Origin: an uncultured Erysipelotrichaceae bacterium | Lineage (GTDB): Bacteria; Bacillota_I; Bacilli_A; Erysipelotrichales; Erysipelotrichaceae | Reading direction: 5' to 3' | Assembly (NCBI GenBank): GCA_902766675.1 | Contig: CACXEN010000138.1 | Location: 1 to 13,468, forward strand | DNA length: 13,468 nucleotides | In this document: positions 1 through 8,100 of the stretch, piece after piece | How positions within the stretch are numbered: the stretch's first letter is position 1 | Layout: every line of letters starts with the position of its first letter | The notes under the pieces: generated by a model | Told to the model about the DNA's origin: nothing | The model's database searches: none | The model's input: only the letters and a program-made list of their open reading frames with translations | Made by a program: the position numbers and the translations under genes

Positions 1-1311
1 CGCTTAAAAGATTATATAGCTGTACCAAAGCCAAATATGTATCAATCATTACATACAACAATTATTGGCGAAAATGGAAAGATTTTTGAAGTGCAAATTC
101 GTACAGAAGAAATGGATGAAATTGCGGAACGTGGTGTTGCGGCACATTGGCGCTATAAAGATGGAAAACGCTATGATGCTAGACAAGAACAAAAAGAAAT
201 TGAAGATAAATTATCTTGGTTTAAAAACTTAGCTTTATATTCAGAAGAAAATAGTGCAAGTGATACAGCCAGTGAATATATGGCCACATTACAACATGAT
301 ATATTTGAAGCTAATGTTTATGTTATGACACCAATGGGAAGAGTCATTGACTTACCAAGTGGATCAACTCCAATCGATTTTGCGTATCGTATTCATACAG
401 ATGTTGGTCATACAACAGTTGGCGCAATAGTAAATGACGCAATGGTTCCATTGAATACAGAATTACATACTGGTGATGTAGTTAAAATTAAAACCGCAAA
501 GAATACTGGGCCAAGCGAAGATTGGCTAAAATTTGTTAAAACAAATCAAGCGAAAAGTAAGATAAAGAATTACTTGGCGAAAAAAGAAAATGAATTAAAA
601 GAAGGTCGTGTGCCAGAAGGTGAGCGTATTCTTTCTGATGAATTACGTAAAAGAGGATTTGATCCAAAACAATATATTGATAAGAAAAAGATAGAGAATA
701 TTCTAAAACAATTTAGATGTCGTGATTATATTGATTTGATGTATGGCATCGCAGTGAAGTCCATTAATCCAACAACGGTATGTGAAAGATTAACCAATAA
801 AAAAGGACGCATCACAGAAGATGAGGCGATGAAAATATGGAATCGCGAAACAAAACATCATAGTGGAACGCTTGGTTTGATTGTGCCAGGAGTGGAAGAT
901 ATGTGTATGGCAATTGCGCATTGTTGTATGCCGGTATATGGTGATGAAATTGTTGGATTTATCACAAAAGGTGCAGGCGTAAAAGTACATCGTAAAGATT
1001 GTCAGAATGTGAAAGATGTAGAGAATCGATTGATTTCAGTGGAATGGGATGAAGGTGAAAAAGATCGCTATTATGATAGTGACTTAATTATAAAAGCCCA
1101 TGATCGTAGTTTCTTATTAACTGATATTGTCACAATTGTCTCACAATCGAAAGCACCAATGGAATCTATTAGTGCAAATGTGAATCACGAAACATTAGTT
1201 ACAACAATTAAACTAAAAGTGCGTGTAAAAGATGTTGAACAATTGCGTGTAGTAATTGCGAATATTCGAAAAGTTGAAAGTGTAACCACTGTGGAGAGAA
1301 GTAATCACTAG
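1..1311 (+). CDS. relA: Bifunctional (p)ppGpp synthetase/hydrolase Rel, 5'-truncated by window
   Basis: This is the C-terminal 436 residues of a long RelA/SpoT (Rel) protein, which makes and, in Gram-positives, also degrades the alarmone (p)ppGpp during amino acid starvation. The reading frame is open from base 1. It begins inside the synthetase domain ([20 protein letters not shown], a signature of that domain), so an ATG at 37 is internal and not a start. In fragment numbering, a TGS domain starts near residue 105 ([17 protein letters not shown]). A helical region and a zinc-finger-like segment with HCCMP at 307-311 follow, and then a C-terminal ACT domain from about 361. These regulatory domains contact the ribosome and the A-site tRNA. 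Firmicute Rel proteins are about 735 residues, so roughly 300, including the HD hydrolase, lie upstream. In Bacillus relA also precedes hisS-aspS. The intervening dtd gene found there is absent here. Confidence 0.97.
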   Translation, partial: RLKDYIAVPKPNMYQSLHTTIIGENGKIFEVQIRTEEMDEIAERGVAAHWRYKDGKRYDARQEQKEIEDKLSWFKNLALYSEENSASDTASEYMATLQHDIFEANVYVMTPMGRVIDLPSGSTPIDFAYRIHTDVGHTTVGAIVNDAMVPLNTELHTGDVVKIKTAKNTGPSEDWLKFVKTNQAKSKIKNYLAKKENELKEGRVPEGERILSDELRKRGFDPKQYIDKKKIENILKQFRCRDYIDLMYGIAVKSINPTTVCERLTNKKGRITEDEAMKIWNRETKHHSGTLGLIVPGVEDMCMAIAHCCMPVYGDEIVGFITKGAGVKVHRKDCQNVKDVENRLISVEWDEGEKDRYYDSDLIIKAHDRSFLLTDIVTIVSQSKAPMESISANVNHETLVTTIKLKVRVKDVEQLRVVIANIRKVESVTTVERSNH

Positions 1312-1340
1312 TTGTATTCTTGGTAGAAAAAGAATACAAT
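1312..1340 (+). promoter_or_regulatory. Predicted hisS-aspS promoter embedded in a perfect palindrome
   Basis: A -35-like TTGTAT (1312-1317) and a good -10 box TACAAT (1335-1340) are separated by 17 nt. This predicts a transcript start near 1347, just upstream of the T-box leader. The -35 matches consensus in only three positions, the -10 in five of six. The same bases form a perfect 10-bp inverted repeat, TTGTATTCTT (1312-1321) and AAGAATACAA (1330-1339), with an 8-nt spacer, starting right after the relA stop. It could be an operator, a weak relA terminator lacking a U-run, or coincidence of AT-rich sequence. Confidence 0.55.
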
Positions 1341-1346
1341 CTAGTC

Positions 1347-1568
1347 ATATAAAAATCGATGAAAGAGAAAAATATAGGGGATTTTGATTAGCGACAATGG
1401 ATTGGTGAAAGCATTGCGAATGAAACTATATTCAGACACTCTAGAGATGATTATCTGAAACAAAGTAGGATAATCCGTATTCCGCGTTAAGGATAAGAGC
1501 GTGCTTTAATGCAAACTGAGGTGGTACCGCGCTATATAGCGTCCTTGGAGGGACGCTTTTATTTATTT
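1347..1568 (+). promoter_or_regulatory. T-box riboswitch leader of hisS-aspS
   Basis: A tRNA-sensing transcription attenuator. The T-box core TGAGGTGGTACCGCG is at 1517-1531. Stem I is visible: AATATAG (1371-1377) pairs with CTATATT (1426-1432). An AGCGA bulge element (1390-1394) and a distal hairpin CAATG/CATTG (1395-1399 with 1412-1416) lie inside it. The specifier loop follows with GACAC (1435-1439), holding Asp GAC (1435-1437) and His CAC (1437-1439) that share one C. A second hairpin pairs 1449-1455 with 1469-1475, and a third pairs 1484-1491 with 1504-1512. The antiterminator pairs AGG (1519-1521) with CCT (1543-1545) and GCGCT (1529-1533) with AGCGT (1538-1542), around the TGGTACC bulge that receives the tRNA acceptor end. 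The competing terminator shares 1539-1544. Uncharged tRNA should favour read-through into hisS-aspS. Confidence 0.95.
1539..1568 (+). terminator. T-box-controlled intrinsic terminator before hisS
   Basis: GCGTCC (1539-1544) pairs with GGACGC (1551-1556) over a TTGGAG loop, followed by TTTTATTTATTT. The 5' arm is also the 3' side of the T-box antiterminator, so the two structures are mutually exclusive. Confidence 0.93.
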
Positions 1569-1584
1569 AGATAGGAGGTTTTCT

Positions 1585-2847
1585 ATGAATTATCAAACAG
1601 CTAGGGGCACATATGATATATTGCCAGAAGAAATGCCAATGTGGCATAGTGTAGAAACAGTATTAAAAGATGTGGCTAAAAAATACCATTATCAAGAAAT
1701 ACGTACACCATATTTTGAACATACACCAGTTTTCAAAAGAGAGAATGATAGTTCTGATATGGTAAATAAAGAAATGTATACATTCCAAATGGGGGATGAT
1801 TCTTTAACACTAAGACCAGAAGGAACTGCTGGTGTGATACGTGCTTTTGATCAACATAAATTATATGGTTCTATGGAACTTCCTTGCAGATTGTATTACA
1901 TGGGTGAAATGTTTAGACATGAAAGACCACAAAAAGGAAGACAAAGACAATTTACACAATTTGGTGTTGAAAATATTGGTGTAAAATCTCCAGAAGTGGA
2001 TGCTGAAACAATTGCGCTTGGTTATGATGCGGTCAAAGAATTAGGTATTTCATCTGTCAATGTATTAATTAATACATTAGGAGATGATGAAAGCAGAAAA
2101 GCATATCAAGATGCTTTAAAAGAATATTTCCAACCACATATTGATGATTTATGTGCAGATTGTCATAGAAGATTAGAACAAAATCCTCTAAGAATTTTGG
2201 ATTGTAAAGTAGATCATGAAAAGGAAATCATACAAAATGCGCCTAAGCTATCAGATTATTTAAATGAGGAAAGCAAAGAATATTTCCAAAGAGTTTTAAA
2301 TGCATTAGATGCTTTAGGTATTCCATATGAAATTGATGAAAAACTAGTACGTGGATTAGATTACTATACACATACTGTATTTGAAGTCGTTTCAACAAGA
2401 GAAGATAGTGGTGCACAAGCAACAATATTTGCGGGTGGAAGATATGATCATTTCGTATCTTACTTTGGTGGACCAGACTTAAGTGGAATTGGCTTTGCGA
2501 TTGGAATTGAAAGATTGATTGCATTAGCGAAAGAAGAAGGGTATGAACCACAAGAAACAAATGATGTAGATGTATATGTGATTGGTCTAGGTGATGTTAG
2601 CAAAAATGTATTATATGTCATGCAAAAATTAAGGAAAGCAGGATATGTGACAAATGGAAATTTACAAGAGAAGTCACTCAAAGCACAATTTAAAAGTGCA
2701 GATCGAAATCATGCAAAATATATTGTCATACTTGGTGAAGATGAAGTGAAAAACAATCAAGTCAACATCAAAAAGACAGCAGATAAAGAACAAGTTACAG
2801 TTTCTTTAGATGATTTGATTAAAACTGTAGATGAATGGGAGAAGTAG
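1585..2847 (+). CDS. hisS: Histidine--tRNA ligase
   Basis: A class II aminoacyl-tRNA synthetase that charges tRNA-His with histidine in the cytoplasm. At 420 residues it has the normal bacterial HisRS length. Visible elements are the substrate-binding TLRPEGTAGVIRAF (75-88), motif 2 with the arginine-rich loop YYMGEMFRHERPQKGRQRQF (104-123), the histidine-specific signature LVRGLDYYTHTVFE (254-267), GGRYD (284-288) and motif 3 GIGFAIGIERL (301-311). The anticodon-binding domain occupies roughly 328-420. The RLDYYTHT-type signature separates it from the HisZ paralogue, which lacks synthetase activity. The ATG at 1585 follows an AGGAGGT ribosome binding site at 1573-1579. The gene sits directly behind the T-box leader and one base before aspS, so the two are cotranscribed. 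Confidence 0.97.
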   Translation: MNYQTARGTYDILPEEMPMWHSVETVLKDVAKKYHYQEIRTPYFEHTPVFKRENDSSDMVNKEMYTFQMGDDSLTLRPEGTAGVIRAFDQHKLYGSMELPCRLYYMGEMFRHERPQKGRQRQFTQFGVENIGVKSPEVDAETIALGYDAVKELGISSVNVLINTLGDDESRKAYQDALKEYFQPHIDDLCADCHRRLEQNPLRILDCKVDHEKEIIQNAPKLSDYLNEESKEYFQRVLNALDALGIPYEIDEKLVRGLDYYTHTVFEVVSTREDSGAQATIFAGGRYDHFVSYFGGPDLSGIGFAIGIERLIALAKEEGYEPQETNDVDVYVIGLGDVSKNVLYVMQKLRKAGYVTNGNLQEKSLKAQFKSADRNHAKYIVILGEDEVKNNQVNIKKTADKEQVTVSLDDLIKTVDEWEK

Positions 2848-2848
2848 T

Positions 2849-4606
2849 ATGGAAAGAACACATCATAATGGAGAATTAAATCTCAATCATGTAGGTGAAG
2901 AAGTCACACTTGTTGGTTGGGTCAATAAAAGAAGAAATCTTGGAGCACTTGTGTTTATTGATTTAAGAGATCGCAGTGGTTTGGTTCAAGTTACTTTTGA
3001 TGAATCAATCGCGGAAAAAGTAAAAGATGTTAGAAATGAATATATCTTACAAGTAAAAGGTGTCGTACAAAAGCGCCAAGACGCAAACCCAAATATGAAA
3101 ACAGGGGAGATTGAAGTACTTGCAAAAGATGTAAATATTATCAATAGTGCCCAAACTGCACCAATTGATTTATCTGATGAATCTACATCTAATGAAGATA
3201 CACGTTTAAAATATCGCTATTTAGATTTAAGAAGAAAAGTATTACAAGATAATCTGATTCTTCGTCATAAAGTAGCTATGATTACAAGAAATGTGTTGGA
3301 TAAAGAAGGTTTCGTGGAAATTGAAACACCAATTTTAGCGCGTTCTACACCGGAAGGTGCACGTGACTATTTAGTTCCATCAAGAATATATAATGGAAAA
3401 TTCTGGGCATTACCACAATCTCCTCAAATCTATAAACAATTATTAATGATTGGTGGTATGGAAAAGTATTTCCAAATTGCACGTTGTTTTAGAGATGAAG
3501 ATTTACGTTCTGACCGTCAACCTGAATTTACGCAAATTGATATTGAAATGAGTTTCGCAGATGAAGAAATGGTATATCAAACAGTAGAAAACTTAATGCG
3601 TGAGATTTTCTTGGGAACTATTGGATATGAATTACCACAACCATTCAAAAGATTAACTTGGCATGAAGCAATGCGAAGATATGGTAGTGATAAACCGGAT
3701 TTACGATTTGGAAATGAAATCCAAAATATTTCTTCTATCTTTGAAAATACAGAATTCCAAGTATTCAAAACAGTATTAGAAAATAATGGACAAGTATATT
3801 GTCTAAAATTTGAGAATGCTGCAAAAGAATATAGTCGAAAAAAATTAGATGAATTGCAAGAATTCATTAAGCGTGACTTTAAAGCAAAGGCACTAGCATA
3901 TCTAAAAATGGAAGGTAGTGAATTATCAGGATCTATCGCAAAACCATTAAGTGACGAAGAAAAAGAAAAGATCATGCAACAATTAGAATTAAAGGATAAT
4001 GACTTAGTTCTTGTGGTGGCAGATAAAGATAAAATTGCGCTAAATGCTTTAGGTGCATTACGTACACGATTAGCGAAAGAATTAAATCTAGTGCAAGATG
4101 GATATGAATTTGTATGGATTACAGATTTCCCAATGTTTGAATATAGTGAAGAAGAGAATAGATATGTTGCACAACACCATCCATTTACTGCACCAAATGT
4201 AAATGATCCACAAGAATTAATAGAACATCCTGGAGATATCAATTCTAGAGCATATGACTTAGTTGTAAATGGTTATGAATTACTTAGTGGTTCAATCCGT
4301 ATCCATGATCAAGCAATGCAAGCAAAAGTATTTGAAGCAATTGGTTTAACAATGGAAGAAGCAAAAGAAAGATTTGGATTCTTCTTAGATGCTTTCCAAT
4401 ATGGAACACCTCCTCATGGTGGAGTTGGTATTGGTTTAGAAAGACTAGTGATGGTCTTAGCAAATACGGAGAATATTCGTGATGTAGTAGCTTTCCCAAC
4501 AACAAATAGTGCATTAGATTTGATGAGCGAAGCACCAAATGTAGTTGATCAAGAACAACTAGATGTCTTGGGAATTACAATCAATCATAAAGAAAATGAA
4601 GAATAA
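2849..4606 (+). CDS. aspS: Aspartate--tRNA ligase
   Basis: A bacterial-type AspRS of 585 residues, charging tRNA-Asp. An N-terminal OB-fold anticodon-binding domain covers about 1-105 (LVGWVNKRRNLGALVFIDLRDRSG). It is followed by the class II catalytic core with motif 1 around 140-162 and motif 2 at about 211-230 (ARCFRDEDLRSDRQPEFTQI). The bacterial GAD insertion lies near 290-410, and motif 3 is GVGIGLERL (525-533). I start at the ATG at 2849, one base after the hisS stop, with GGGAGA (2837-2842) as ribosome binding site. An in-frame ATG at 2831 inside hisS would add six residues outside the family N-terminus. Transcription comes from the T-box leader upstream of hisS. Whether it also charges tRNA-Asn (non-discriminating type) cannot be settled from this window. 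Confidence 0.97.
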   Translation: MERTHHNGELNLNHVGEEVTLVGWVNKRRNLGALVFIDLRDRSGLVQVTFDESIAEKVKDVRNEYILQVKGVVQKRQDANPNMKTGEIEVLAKDVNIINSAQTAPIDLSDESTSNEDTRLKYRYLDLRRKVLQDNLILRHKVAMITRNVLDKEGFVEIETPILARSTPEGARDYLVPSRIYNGKFWALPQSPQIYKQLLMIGGMEKYFQIARCFRDEDLRSDRQPEFTQIDIEMSFADEEMVYQTVENLMREIFLGTIGYELPQPFKRLTWHEAMRRYGSDKPDLRFGNEIQNISSIFENTEFQVFKTVLENNGQVYCLKFENAAKEYSRKKLDELQEFIKRDFKAKALAYLKMEGSELSGSIAKPLSDEEKEKIMQQLELKDNDLVLVVADKDKIALNALGALRTRLAKELNLVQDGYEFVWITDFPMFEYSEEENRYVAQHHPFTAPNVNDPQELIEHPGDINSRAYDLVVNGYELLSGSIRIHDQAMQAKVFEAIGLTMEEAKERFGFFLDAFQYGTPPHGGVGIGLERLVMVLANTENIRDVVAFPTTNSALDLMSEAPNVVDQEQLDVLGITINHKENEE

Positions 4607-4634
4607 CAGTCTGTCAAGACTGTTATTTCTTTTT
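4603..4634 (+). terminator. Intrinsic terminator of hisS-aspS
   Basis: A perfect 9-bp stem, ATAACAGTC (4603-4611) with GACTGTTAT (4618-4626), loop TGTCAA, followed by TTTCTTTTT. The stem begins in the aspS stop codon, and its 3' arm overlaps the place where the next promoter's -35 should lie. Confidence 0.92.
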
Positions 4635-4648
4635 ACATCAGGTATAAT
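4620..4648 (+). promoter_or_regulatory. Predicted promoter of the 6S RNA gene
   Basis: A perfect -10 box TATAAT (4643-4648). The expected start 7 nt downstream is G4655, which is exactly the first base of the RNA's closing stem. The -35 region (4620-4625, CTGTTA at 17-nt spacing) is weak and lies in the preceding terminator stem. Confidence 0.7.
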
Positions 4649-4654
4649 GTGAAT

Positions 4655-4812
4655 GCCGGAGGATACGTATTTTTCCTACATTTTGATATAAGGGAATTCT
4701 GACTGGCGATTTCTGTGTTGAATGCCTAGTACGGCTAGGAATCCTAACGAATGACCAAGAATACCCACCTCTACATAAGAGGGAACATATCACCCCTTCG
4801 GCTTTTATTATT
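4655..4812 (+). ncRNA. ssrS: Probable 6S RNA
   Basis: A non-coding RNA gene of about 150 nt with a long rod-like fold. The closing stem pairs GCCGGAGG (4655-4662) with CCTTCGGC (4795-4802), with one G-U pair, followed by a TTTTATTATT U-tract. It continues after a bulge as GATACG with CATATC (4662-4667 with about 4786-4791, competing for one base). Further in are a small 3'-side hairpin CCTCT/AGAGG (4768-4772 with 4778-4782) and an apical CCTAG/CTAGG hairpin (4725-4729 with 4735-4739). A closing stem, open central region with a 3'-side hairpin, and apical stem is the 6S RNA plan. 6S RNA mimics an open promoter and binds the housekeeping RNA polymerase. Bacillus subtilis 6S-1 RNA (bsrA) also lies just downstream of aspS. 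The call rests on structure and position, not on a sequence match, so another structured RNA remains possible. Confidence 0.72.
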
Positions 4813-4839
4813 GATTACTGAATTGAAAACATGTACAAT
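4811..4839 (+). promoter_or_regulatory. Predicted promoter of yneF
   Basis: TTGATT (4811-4816), 17-nt spacer, TACAAT (4834-4839). This predicts a start near 4846, eight bases before the ribosome binding site. It begins within the U-tract end of the RNA gene, so the small protein is transcribed separately. Confidence 0.7.
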
Positions 4840-4868
4840 ATCAAAGAAATAAAAAGGTGGTGTTAAAT

Positions 4869-5081
4869 ATGAGCGCATTTTTATCTTCATTGCTATGGTT
4901 TATAGGTGGCGGATTAGTCGGTGCAGCGATTGCATTCCTTGTGACTAGACGTATGTTTGAAAAACAATTAAAAGAAAATCCACCAATTGACGAAAAGATG
5001 GTACGTGCAATGTTCATGCAAATGGGAAGAAAACCTAGTGAAGCACAAATTCGTCAAGTAATGAAAACTATGCAAAAATAA
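4869..5081 (+). CDS. yneF: YneF family (UPF0154) small membrane protein
   Basis: A 70-residue protein of the UPF0154/YneF family, which is widespread in Bacillota and has no established function. One N-terminal membrane helix (about residues 4-25, LLWFIGGGLVGAAIAFLV) is followed by positive residues (TRR) and a cytoplasmic tail. The tail carries the family hallmarks KENPPIDEKMVRAMFMQMGRKPS and a C-terminal amphipathic helix ending KTMQK. I chose the ATG at 4869 because AAGGTGG (4854-4860) sits at the right distance. A GTG four codons earlier (4857) lies inside that ribosome binding site. The gene stands alone between its own promoter and terminator. Confidence 0.93.
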   Translation: MSAFLSSLLWFIGGGLVGAAIAFLVTRRMFEKQLKENPPIDEKMVRAMFMQMGRKPSEAQIRQVMKTMQK

Positions 5082-5084
5082 AAG

Positions 5085-5109
5085 AAGCTTTCAATCGAGA
5101 GCTTTTTTT
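5085..5109 (+). terminator. Intrinsic terminator of yneF
   Basis: AAGCTTTC (5085-5092) pairs with GAGAGCTT (5097-5104), including one G-U pair, over an AATC loop, followed by a run of T to 5109. Confidence 0.9.
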
Positions 5110-5121
5110 ATCCATTTTTTC

Positions 5122-5150
5122 TATAAATTTAGAGCCTTTAAGAGTATAAT
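5122..5150 (+). promoter_or_regulatory. Predicted promoter of the PFOR gene
   Basis: A perfect -10 box TATAAT (5145-5150) predicts a start near 5157, leaving a leader of about 16 nt that is almost entirely the AGGAGG ribosome binding site (5163-5168). No good -35 is visible at 16-18 nt spacing (TATAAA at 5122-5127), so an activator or compensating upstream A/T tracts may help. Confidence 0.6.
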
Positions 5151-5172
5151 AAAACAGGAAATAGGAGGACAT

Positions 5173-8100
5173 ATGACTACAGAAAACAAAAAGGTTTTCG
5201 AAGCAATGGATGGTAATACTGCAACAGCCCATTCCGCGTATGCCTTTACTGAAGTAGCGGGTATTTATCCAATTACTCCATCTTCACCAATGGCTGAAAA
5301 TGTGGATGCGTGGGCTACAGCTGGTAGAACAAACGTATTCGGAGACAAAGTAAAAGTTGTTGAAATGCAAGCAGAAGGTGGCGCTGCTGGTACAGTTCAC
5401 GGAGCCTTACAAGCAGGTTCTTTAGCCACAACCTTTACAGCTTCTCAAGGTTTACTATTAATGATTCCAAACCTATATAAGCTAAAAGGTGAATTATTAC
5501 CTGGTGTTGTACACGTAGCAGCTAGAAGTTTAGCAACACACACATTATCAATCTTCGGTGATCACCAAGACGTTTATGCTTGTCGCCAAACAGGTATGGT
5601 AATGTTATGCTCTCACTCTGTACAAGACTGTATGGACTTAGCAGGTGCTGCACACTTAATTGCGATTGACGGATTAGTACCTGTTATGCACTTCTTTGAT
5701 GGTTTTAGAACATCTCACGAAGTAGACAAGATCGAAGTGATGGACTATGACTATCTAAAGAGCTTAATCAATCAAGAAAAATTGGAAGAATTCCGTGCAA
5801 AAGCATTGAACCCACATGGTAATGCAATCACACGTGGTGGTTCACAAAATGACGATATTTACTTCCAAGCTGCAGAAGCACAAAACGAACACTATGCAAA
5901 AGTTCCTGAGATTGCGGATAAATATCTAAAAGCAATTAGTGAACACACAGGCAGAAACTATGCTCCATTTGTATACTATGGTGCAGAAGATGCTGAACGC
6001 GTTATTGTGGCAATGGGATCTGTTACTGATACAATCCAAGAAACAATTGATGCATTAGTGAAGAAAGGCGAAAAAGTAGGCTTAATTAAAGTTTATCTAT
6101 ATCGTCCATTCTCTCAAGAGTACTTAGAAAAAGTATTACCTGCATCTGTGAAAAAGATTGCTGTATTAGATCGTGCAAAAGAACAAGGTGCTAGAGAACC
6201 TCTATTCTTAGATGTTTGCTATGCATTAAGAAATCATAAAGACTTAACAATTATTGGTGGTCGTTACGGTTTATCTTCTAAAGATACTAACCCATCTCAT
6301 ATCAATGGTTTATATGAAGAATTAAAACTAGATAATCCACGTGAAGAATTCACAATTGGTATTGATGATGACGTAACACATCTATCTATTGATCCAGTAG
6401 ATATCCATATTGATTCAGATTATACAAGTTGTATCTTCTATGGATTAGGATCTGATGGTACAGTAGGCGCAAATAAGAGCACAGTTAAGATTATTGGTAA
6501 TAATACAGACCTTTATTCTCAAGCTTATTTCGCATACGATTCTAGAAAAGCTGGTGGTGTAACACGTTCTCACTTAAGATTTGGTAAGAGCCCAATTCAC
6601 TCACCATACTATATTGATAAAGCGGACTTTATTTCTTGTTCACTTGATTCATATTGTTTCAAATTTGATATGGTACGCAATCTAAAAGAAGGCGGAACAT
6701 TCTTATTGAATACAACATTTGGTGCTGATGAAATTGCTGATCGTTTACCAAATAGAATGTTAGCTACTCTTGCGAAAAAGAATGCGAAATTCTATATCAT
6801 CAATGCGACTAAGATTGCTGAAGAAACAAACATGGGTCGTCATACAAATACGATTCTTCAATCTGCATTCTTTGCATTAAATGAACAAATCATGCCTTAT
6901 GCTACATCAGTTGAATTGATGAAAGATAGTGCTAGACATACATATGCACGTAAAGGTGAAGATGTAGTTCAAAACAACTGTGATGCAATTGACCGTGGTC
7001 AATCAGGTTTAGTTCAAGTTGAAATCGATCCTAAGTGGGCAGATTTACCTGTAAATGAAAGTCTAATTGTGCCTACAGGTGATGAATACTTTGACAACAA
7101 CCTACAAAGAATCAATGCACTTGAAGGTTATGATATGCCAGTATCTTCATTCATGAAGTATGGTGTATTAGATGGATCTATTCCAGAAAATGTATCATTC
7201 CGTGAAAAGAGAACAATTGCTACATTAGTTCCTACATGGGATGCTGAAAAATGTGTTGAATGTGGCAAATGTGCATTCGCATGTCCTCATGCTACAATTC
7301 GTCCATTCCTATTAACTGCTGATGAAAAATCAAAAGCAGAAGAAATTGCTAAAGAAAACAATTTCGAATTAACAACAAAAGAACCAACAGCTGCTTACAA
7401 AGGCGCAAAAGAAGATGGCTTGGTATATCGTATCCAACTATCTCCAGCAAACTGTGTTGGTTGTGGTGTCTGCTTGACTGTATGTCCTACAAAGGCTCTT
7501 ACAGCTACTGATATCAATAATGAGATTAATCAAGAACCACTTGCTGATTATCTCTATAAAGAAACAGAATACAAACCACAATATGGTAATCCTATGACAG
7601 AGGCAGGTTCATCCTTACTCATGCCTTACTTCGAGGTATCTGGATGCTGTCCTGGATGTGGTGAAGCTCCATATTATCGTTTAGCTTCTCAAATGTTTGG
7701 TAAAGACATGTTAGTAGCTAATGCGACTGGTTGTTCAATGATTTACTGTTCATCTACTCCATCTACACCATTCGTTATTGATAATGACAATAATGGTGTG
7801 GCTTGGGCAAACTCATTATTCGAAGACAATGCTGAATTCGGATTTGGTATGGCAGTATCTCAATCAGTTAAACAAGCTAAGATCTATCGTTTGATGGAAG
7901 AAAACTTAGAAAATGTTGAACCTGAATTAAAAGAAACATTCCAAAAATACATTGACGCAAAAGAAGATAGAGATGCACAACGTGAACTCAAAGACGCTAT
8001 CGTTAGTGGCGTAAAAGCTTCTAGTTGCGAAGCAGTAAAAGAACTATTAGATCTTGAAAGAGACCTAGTAGGTAAATCTGTATGGATTGTTGGTGGTGAC

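Noticed and set aside
1312..1339. Hairpin after relA as an intrinsic terminator
   Set aside because: The stem is perfect but AT-rich and is followed by CTAGTCATATAAAAATC with no U-run on the plus strand, so I list it only as part of a promoter/palindrome.
2243..2681. Two overlapping minus-strand open frames inside hisS
   Set aside because: They are antisense to conserved HisRS motifs, low in complexity, and have no ribosome binding site or family resemblance.
2831..2848. Upstream in-frame ATG for aspS that overlaps hisS
   Set aside because: It adds six residues outside the AspRS N-terminus, and the ATG at 2849 has a properly spaced GGGAGA site right after the hisS stop.
3577..4242. A 221-codon open frame on the minus strand within aspS
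   Set aside because: It lies wholly antisense to a well-conserved AspRS region, has no recognisable domain and a Ser/Asn/Phe-rich composition typical of antisense reading of AT-rich genes.
4725..4739. CCTAG/CTAGG inverted repeat as a protein operator
   Set aside because: It is better explained as the apical hairpin of the 6S-like RNA between its promoter and terminator.
4857..4868. GTG start for yneF
   Set aside because: The GTG is part of the AAGGTGG ribosome binding site that serves the ATG at 4869.
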